NCBI GenBank assembly: GCA_002315745.1
Contig: DCID01000007.1
Coordinates: 20,211-84,210, forward strand
Direction: 5' to 3'
DNA: 64,000 nt
Source: Bacteroidales bacterium UBA1735
GTDB lineage: Bacteria > Bacteroidota > Bacteroidia > Bacteroidales > Paludibacteraceae
Notes under the pieces: model-generated
Seen by the model: the letters and a program-made list of their open reading frames with translations, nothing else
The model's database searches: none
What the model was told of the DNA's origin: nothing
In this document: piece after piece, positions 60,006 to 64,000 of the stretch
Numbering within the stretch: the first letter of the stretch is position 1
How the letters are laid out: each line of letters begins with the position of its first letter
Translations under genes and position numbers: made by a program

Positions 60006-62062
60006 TTCTTTTCTCCTTTCGTTTTATTGGTTGTTTTCGTTGTTTTCGTTGTTTTCGTTTTCGTCTTCGTTTTGGTTGTGGTTGTGGTCAACTTAGCATT
60101 CGCTTCTATGATCTCATCCCCACGGCTCTTCCATGGGCGTGGACCCAAGATACGCTCCACATCGTCGCTAGTGATCACTTCCCGCTCCATGAGCAGTTCG
60201 GCAATAGCATGATGCCCCGCTTCATTGTCCTTTAATACTTGACGCGCGCGAGCCATCTGTTCGGCGATGATCTTAGCCGCCTCCTTATCAATCAAGTCCG
60301 CTGTATGATCCGAATAGGGCTTCGTAATGCCCAAATCGTATTGTCCGGTGGAATCGTAGAAAGATAAATCTTTCAATTGGTCAGACATACCATAGTAAGC
60401 AACCATGGAGTATGCCTGCTTCGTAGCGCGTTCGAGGTCATTGAGTGCCCCCGTTGAAGTCTGGTCTAAGAAGATTTGTTCCGCCGCACGACCGCCTAAG
60501 AGCGAGCATAACTCGTCTTGCAGATGCTCCTTATTGGTCAACTGGCGCTCCTCCGGTAAGTACCATGCAGCACCTAATGCCATACCACGCGGCACAATAG
60601 TCACTTTGACCAAAGGATTACCCCAACGCAGCACCCACGATATAGTAGCGTGGCCTGCCTCGTGGTATGCAATGGATTTTTTCTCCTCCTCGGTCATGAT
60701 CTTCGTCTTACGTTCCAATCCTCCAACGATACGATCCACCGCATCCATGAAGTCCTGTTTGCCCACTTTCTTGCGGTCATAACGTGCCGCAATCAATGCT
60801 GCCTCGTTACATACATTGGCAATATCCGCACCCGAGAAACCCGGGGTTTGTTTCGCCAAGAAATCAATATCCACCGTCGCATCAAACTTCAACGGCTTGA
60901 GATGCACTTGGAAAATCTCTTTACGCTCTTGCAAATCGGGCAAATCAACATGTATCTGTCGATCAAAACGTCCTGCACGTAACAAAGCCGAGTCCAACAC
61001 ATCCGCCCGGTTAGTAGCCGCCAAGATAATGACGCCCGAGTTGGTACCAAAACCATCCATCTCCGTGAGTAACTGATTCAACGTCGATTCGCGTTCATCA
61101 TTTCCGCCCGTCATCACGTTCTTACCACGAGCACGGCCGACCGCATCGATCTCATCAATGAAGATGATAGCAGGTGCTTTCTCCTTGGCTTGACGGAAGA
61201 GATCACGTACGCGGCTCGCACCCACGCCTACGAACATCTCCACAAAGTCCGAACCCGACATCGAGAAGAATGGTACATCGGCTTCGCCAGCTACCGCCTT
61301 GGCTAATAGCGTCTTACCCGTACCCGGAGGGCCAACGAGCAATGCACCCTTAGGTATCTTACCTCCTAAGTCCGTATATTTCTTCGGATTCTTCAGGAAA
61401 GCCACTATCTCTTCCACTTCCTGTTTGGCACCCGCCAAACCAGCCACATCCTTAAAGGTGACCTTATCCTTCTTTTCCTTATCAAACACTTGTACACGCG
61501 CCTTGCCTACCCCAAAGACACCACCCATAGCCGCCGAAGCACCCCTACTCATCCATACAAAGAAAAGGATGATGAAGATGAATGGTAACACATTGACCAA
61601 AATAAGGTAGAGATAATCGTGCGACTTAGCATAGGTGGTATCAATAGCGGGCACGTTCTGCTTATGTCGCGTAGCATTGACATCATCCATATACTTGGAA
61701 AACTCCTCCACAGAAGGTATCCGAGCACTAATCTCACCCTTGGCCGTTTCTGCCTTAGTCGGATCACCAAAGACTATCGTATAACTCTCCTTACGAATCT
61801 TCGCCGTCGCATGGTTATCATCATAGATAGTCATGCTCTCCACCGCATTATTCTCAATGTAGGAAGTTAATTTCGTGTAACTTAAACTCTTCTGCTGCGT
61901 CTGCTGGCCAAAACTACCGCCAAACATCCACATGCCTAATAGCACAAAAATCACCATGTAAAAAATGGTGCTTATCCAACGACGCTTGCCGTTATTCGGA
62001 TCACGCGGATCCCGCGGATTGCGAGGTTTTCCCTTCGCCCTGTTATTTTGCTCTTTTTCCAT
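60002..62062 (-). CDS. ftsH: ATP-dependent zinc metalloprotease FtsH
   Basis: A 686-residue membrane AAA+ protease. Two transmembrane segments (about 30-50 and 145-168) flank a periplasmic domain; the AAA module has Walker [19 protein letters not shown], Walker [16 protein letters not shown], the [17 protein letters not shown] pore region and second-region-of-homology [20 protein letters not shown]; the peptidase zinc site is [11 protein letters not shown]. It degrades unassembled membrane proteins and regulators, possibly LpxC as in E. coli. The last 28 residues are a Thr/Lys repeat tail encoded by 60007-60096. Heads the ftsH-M16-lpxB unit. Confidence 0.96.
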   Translation of the reverse strand: MEKEQNNRAKGKPRNPRDPRDPNNGKRRWISTIFYMVIFVLLGMWMFGGSFGQQTQQKSLSYTKLTSYIENNAVESMTIYDDNHATAKIRKESYTIVFGDPTKAETAKGEISARIPSVEEFSKYMDDVNATRHKQNVPAIDTTYAKSHDYLYLILVNVLPFIFIILFFVWMSRGASAAMGGVFGVGKARVQVFDKEKKDKVTFKDVAGLAGAKQEVEEIVAFLKNPKKYTDLGGKIPKGALLVGPPGTGKTLLAKAVAGEADVPFFSMSGSDFVEMFVGVGASRVRDLFRQAKEKAPAIIFIDEIDAVGRARGKNVMTGGNDERESTLNQLLTEMDGFGTNSGVIILAATNRADVLDSALLRAGRFDRQIHVDLPDLQERKEIFQVHLKPLKFDATVDIDFLAKQTPGFSGADIANVCNEAALIAARYDRKKVGKQDFMDAVDRIVGGLERKTKIMTEEEKKSIAYHEAGHATISWVLRWGNPLVKVTIVPRGMALGAAWYLPEERQLTNKEHLQDELCSLLGGRAAEQIFLDQTSTGALNDLERATKQAYSMVAYYGMSDQLKDLSFYDSTGQYDLGITKPYSDHTADLIDKEAAKIIAEQMARARQVLKDNEAGHHAIAELLMEREVITSDDVERILGPRPWKSRGDEIIEANAKLTTTTTKTKTKTKTTKTTKTTNKTKGEKK
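60031..60093. repeat. Microsatellite encoding the FtsH Thr/Lys tail
   Basis: TTGTTTTCG three times in tandem (60031-60057), then related TTTTCG and GGTTGT units; on the coding strand AAAACAACG-type and ACAACC-type units. Encodes the [14 protein letters not shown] tail. Confidence 0.75.
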
Positions 62063-62085
62063 AGGTAAAATATAAAAATCGGGCG

Positions 62086-62117
62086 CAAAGGTACAAAAAA
62101 TATTCTATTTATACAAA
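62086..62117 (-). promoter_or_regulatory. Promoter of the ftsH operon
   Basis: On the minus strand TTTG (62114-62117), 20 bases, TACCTTTG (62086-62093). The leader is about 17 nt. Divergent from the rho promoter. Confidence 0.83.
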
Positions 62118-62141
62118 TATTCGCTTTTTTTTTGAAAAAAA

Positions 62142-62173
62142 TTTGCATATTTGCAAATAAAATAGTACCTTTG
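62142..62173 (+). promoter_or_regulatory. Promoter of rho
   Basis: TTTG (62142-62145, in the extended form TTTGCATATT), 20 bases, TACCTTTG (62166-62173), then CACGC and a T-run. Leader about 46 nt. Confidence 0.85.
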
Positions 62174-62183
62174 CACGCGTTTT

Positions 62184-62203
62184 TAGGGATTACCCTATTT
62201 TTT
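62184..62203 (+). promoter_or_regulatory. Terminator-like hairpin in the rho leader (possible attenuator)
   Basis: TAGGG, ATTA, CCCTA followed directly by six T. It starts only a few bases after the expected transcription start and ends 23 bases before the rho ATG. The stem is short, so strength is uncertain. Confidence 0.45.
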
Positions 62204-62225
62204 CCGAAAATATTTATTTCAATTT

Positions 62226-64000
62226 ATGTTATACGATTTGCAGAAACTCGAGCAAATGTCGCTCGATGAATTACGGACTATCGCCGAAGGATTAGGCGTT
62301 AAGGTAAAGCGTGCTCACACGCCTAAAATGTTGTCTTACTTTATTTTGGATGCACAGGCAGATAACCGCGCAGCCGAAGTACAAGCCAAAGAGGATGCGC
62401 GTGACGCGCGAAAGGAACAGCATGCATCACAACCTATTAGTGAACGCAAGCGCACGCGCGTGAAGCGAAGCGCACAGAAAGTGAGTACCGATAACCTCAA
62501 GAGTGCTACCGTTGTCGCTACCGTTGGTTCAGAGAAAGAACAGATGGGACAAATGAAAGAGCAGCTCATGAACAATAATCACAAGGCTAACAAGACCGTA
62601 CAAGCCGTAGAGGCACGCAAGCCCTTAGCTGCACAACCACAACCACAACCACAACCACAACCACAACCACAACCACAACCACAACCCGTTGTGGAAGTGG
62701 CGGTAGAGCCACAACCCAAGAAAAAACGGGGTCGCCCAGCTAAGGAAGTGAAGGAAGTGAAAGAGGTCAACGAAGTCAAAGAGGTTAAAGAGGTGAAAGA
62801 GGTCCAAGAGGTTAAGGAGGTTAAAGAGGTGCAAGAAGCACCGGTAGAGCAAGAGCCCGAAAAACCCGCTATTGAATTGGGTGAGAACGTGATAGCCATG
62901 GGTACACTCGAATGTGCCCCTGATGGCTATGGTTTCCTTCGTTCAGCAGACTATAACTATATCTCTTCACCCGACGATATCTACGTGAGCCAGCAACAAA
63001 TCCGTCAGTATGGTCTCAAACCCGGTGACACCGTGGAATGTACCCTACGTACCAACCGCGATAGTGAGAAATATTTCCCCATGGAGAAAGTGATCCGTGT
63101 CAATGGCCTCGATCCCGAAGTAGTCAAACGACGTATCGCCTTTGAGAACCTTACCCCACTCTTCCCGGATCAGAAATTCAAACTCTGCTCCGGTCATAAT
63201 GATCCTCTTTCCGTTCGTATCATTGACCTCTTCTGCCCTATTGGCAAAGGTCAACGCGGATTGATCGTGGCACAACCTAAGACTGGTAAGACCGTACTGC
63301 TCAAGGAGATTGCCAATGCTATCTCCGCCAACCATCCCGAAGTATATATGATCGTCCTCCTTATCGACGAGCGTCCTGAGGAGGTAACGGATATGGCACG
63401 TAGCGTCAACGCGGAAGTGATCGCTTCCACCTTTGACGAACCGGCTGAGAACCACGTTAAAGTAGCGAACATCGTCCACGAGAAAGCCAAACGCTTAGTC
63501 GAGTGCGGTCACGATGTAGTCATCCTACTCGACTCAATCACCCGTCTGGCACGCGCCTATAACACCGTAGCACCTTCGAGCGGAAAAGTGTTGTCTGGTG
63601 GTGTGGAAGCACAAGCACTCCATAAACCCAAACGTTTCTTCGGTGCTGCCCGTAACATCGAAGGTGGTGGTTCACTCACCATCATCGCTACCGCCCTTAC
63701 CGACACCGGAAGTAAGATGGATGATCTCATCTTCGAGGAGTTCAAGGGTACAGGTAACATGGAGTTACAGTTAGATCGCCGTTTGAGCAATAAACGTATC
63801 TTCCCTGCAGTCGATATACCCGCATCCAGTACCCGTCGTGACGACTTACTGCTGCCACGCGATGTGCTGAGCCGTATGTGGATGATCCGCAAACAACTGA
63901 GCGAAATGAATGGTATGGAAGCCATGGAGAAACTCAAACAGTTCATGGAGCGCACCGAAGATAATGACGAGTTCCTACTCGCCGTCAATGGAGAAAGATA
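62226..64000 (+). CDS. rho: Transcription termination factor Rho (3' end beyond the window)
   Basis: 591 codons are present; the sequence stops at [10 protein letters not shown], very near the usual end. N-terminal Rho_N helices ([20 protein letters not shown]), then a long insertion of about 150 residues with nine QP dipeptides (62634-62687), an AT-hook-like KKKRGRPAK and eleven KEV-type triplets (62742-62840), then the RNA-binding cold-shock domain ([20 protein letters not shown]) and the ATPase core ([34 protein letters not shown], and the RNA-loop region [11 protein letters not shown]). Long N-terminal insertions are known in Bacteroidota Rho. It unwinds RNA to release transcripts. Confidence 0.96.
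   Translation, partial: MLYDLQKLEQMSLDELRTIAEGLGVKVKRAHTPKMLSYFILDAQADNRAAEVQAKEDARDARKEQHASQPISERKRTRVKRSAQKVSTDNLKSATVVATVGSEKEQMGQMKEQLMNNNHKANKTVQAVEARKPLAAQPQPQPQPQPQPQPQPQPVVEVAVEPQPKKKRGRPAKEVKEVKEVNEVKEVKEVKEVQEVKEVKEVQEAPVEQEPEKPAIELGENVIAMGTLECAPDGYGFLRSADYNYISSPDDIYVSQQQIRQYGLKPGDTVECTLRTNRDSEKYFPMEKVIRVNGLDPEVVKRRIAFENLTPLFPDQKFKLCSGHNDPLSVRIIDLFCPIGKGQRGLIVAQPKTGKTVLLKEIANAISANHPEVYMIVLLIDERPEEVTDMARSVNAEVIASTFDEPAENHVKVANIVHEKAKRLVECGHDVVILLDSITRLARAYNTVAPSSGKVLSGGVEAQALHKPKRFFGAARNIEGGGSLTIIATALTDTGSKMDDLIFEEFKGTGNMELQLDRRLSNKRIFPAVDIPASSTRRDDLLLPRDVLSRMWMIRKQLSEMNGMEAMEKLKQFMERTEDNDEFLLAVNGER
62632..62687. repeat. CACAAC hexamer microsatellite in rho
   Basis: Nine perfect copies of CACAAC in tandem, encoding nine Gln-Pro dipeptides. 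The unit keeps the frame. Confidence 0.9.
62742..62840. repeat. 9-bp tandem repeat in rho encoding Lys-Glu-Val triplets
   Basis: Eleven consecutive 9-bp units (AAGGAAGTG and AAAGAGGTB variants, where B is any base but A; two begin with C). They encode KEV, NEV, QEV and, last, QEA. More diverged at DNA level than the CACAAC block, suggesting greater age. Confidence 0.88.

Noticed and set aside
62632..62840. Tandem repeats in rho considered as a CRISPR or regulatory array
   Set aside because: Units are 6 and 9 bp without spacers and are translated in frame as QP and KEV repeats.
62579..62899. Minus-strand frame rich in Cys/Gly and Thr/Ser opposite rho
   Set aside because: It is the reverse complement of the QP and KEV microsatellites and has no independent support.

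Overview
The window looks like chromosomal DNA of a Bacteroidales bacterium (Bacteroidota), probably an uncultured or little-studied type IX secretion (T9SS) lineage. Evidence: PorU, PorV and PorE homologues; DUF349, DUF1573, DUF1015 and DUF5689 proteins; a TonB-dependent receptor; a Rho with a long N-terminal insertion; and Bacteroidota promoters (TTG or TTTG, 20 bp, TAnnTTTG) in front of most operons. Shine-Dalgarno sequences are mostly absent. I see no rRNA, tRNA, CRISPR array, insertion sequence or prophage.

Layout. (1) 1-5254, plus strand: 3' part of porU, then porV, ispF, a DUF3256-like gene, aroK and sufE. (2) 5216-7371, minus strand: ftsE and a DUF349 coiled-coil protein. (3) 7528-24947, plus strand: a 17-kb surface locus with one promoter and one terminator. 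It holds two 'secreted modular protein + outer-membrane barrel' pairs followed by a giant protein of about 2,880 residues (nine adhesin-like and eight fibronectin-III modules). This is the most distinctive region. (4) 24961-29955, plus strand: bactofilin, DUF1015, porE, thyA, folA. (5) 29919-30842, minus strand: a substrate-binding lipoprotein, divergent from 30981-36679 (transglutaminase-like protein, small membrane protein, pheT, prfB). (6) 36683-38831, minus strand: a helical protein and a dolichol-phosphate-mannose-synthase-like glycosyltransferase. (7) 38990-55817, plus strand: a close-packed run of rel, DUF1573, meaB, dnaB, asnS, TonB receptor, DUF5689 lipoprotein, cvpA, folK, prfC, nupG-like, gldF-like and a phosphoesterase. 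(8) 55818-56131: a gene-free gap with a possible small RNA and an 11-bp repeat array. (9) 56132-62062, minus strand: ftsH, M16 peptidase, lpxB. (10) 62226-64000, plus strand: rho, cut by the window end, with a terminator-like hairpin in its leader.

Functionally the window mixes housekeeping genes (translation, replication, stringent response, folate, lipid A) with envelope biogenesis. PorU, PorV and PorE are T9SS parts, and the surface locus plausibly encodes cargo and its outer-membrane partners.

The most unusual DNA-level signal is a set of degenerate tandem arrays with a strict 7-bp period. They lie in gene junctions and leaders and also inside the reading frames of pheT, lpxB and perhaps prfB. 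Separately, in-frame microsatellites encode low-complexity stretches of Rel, FtsH and Rho.
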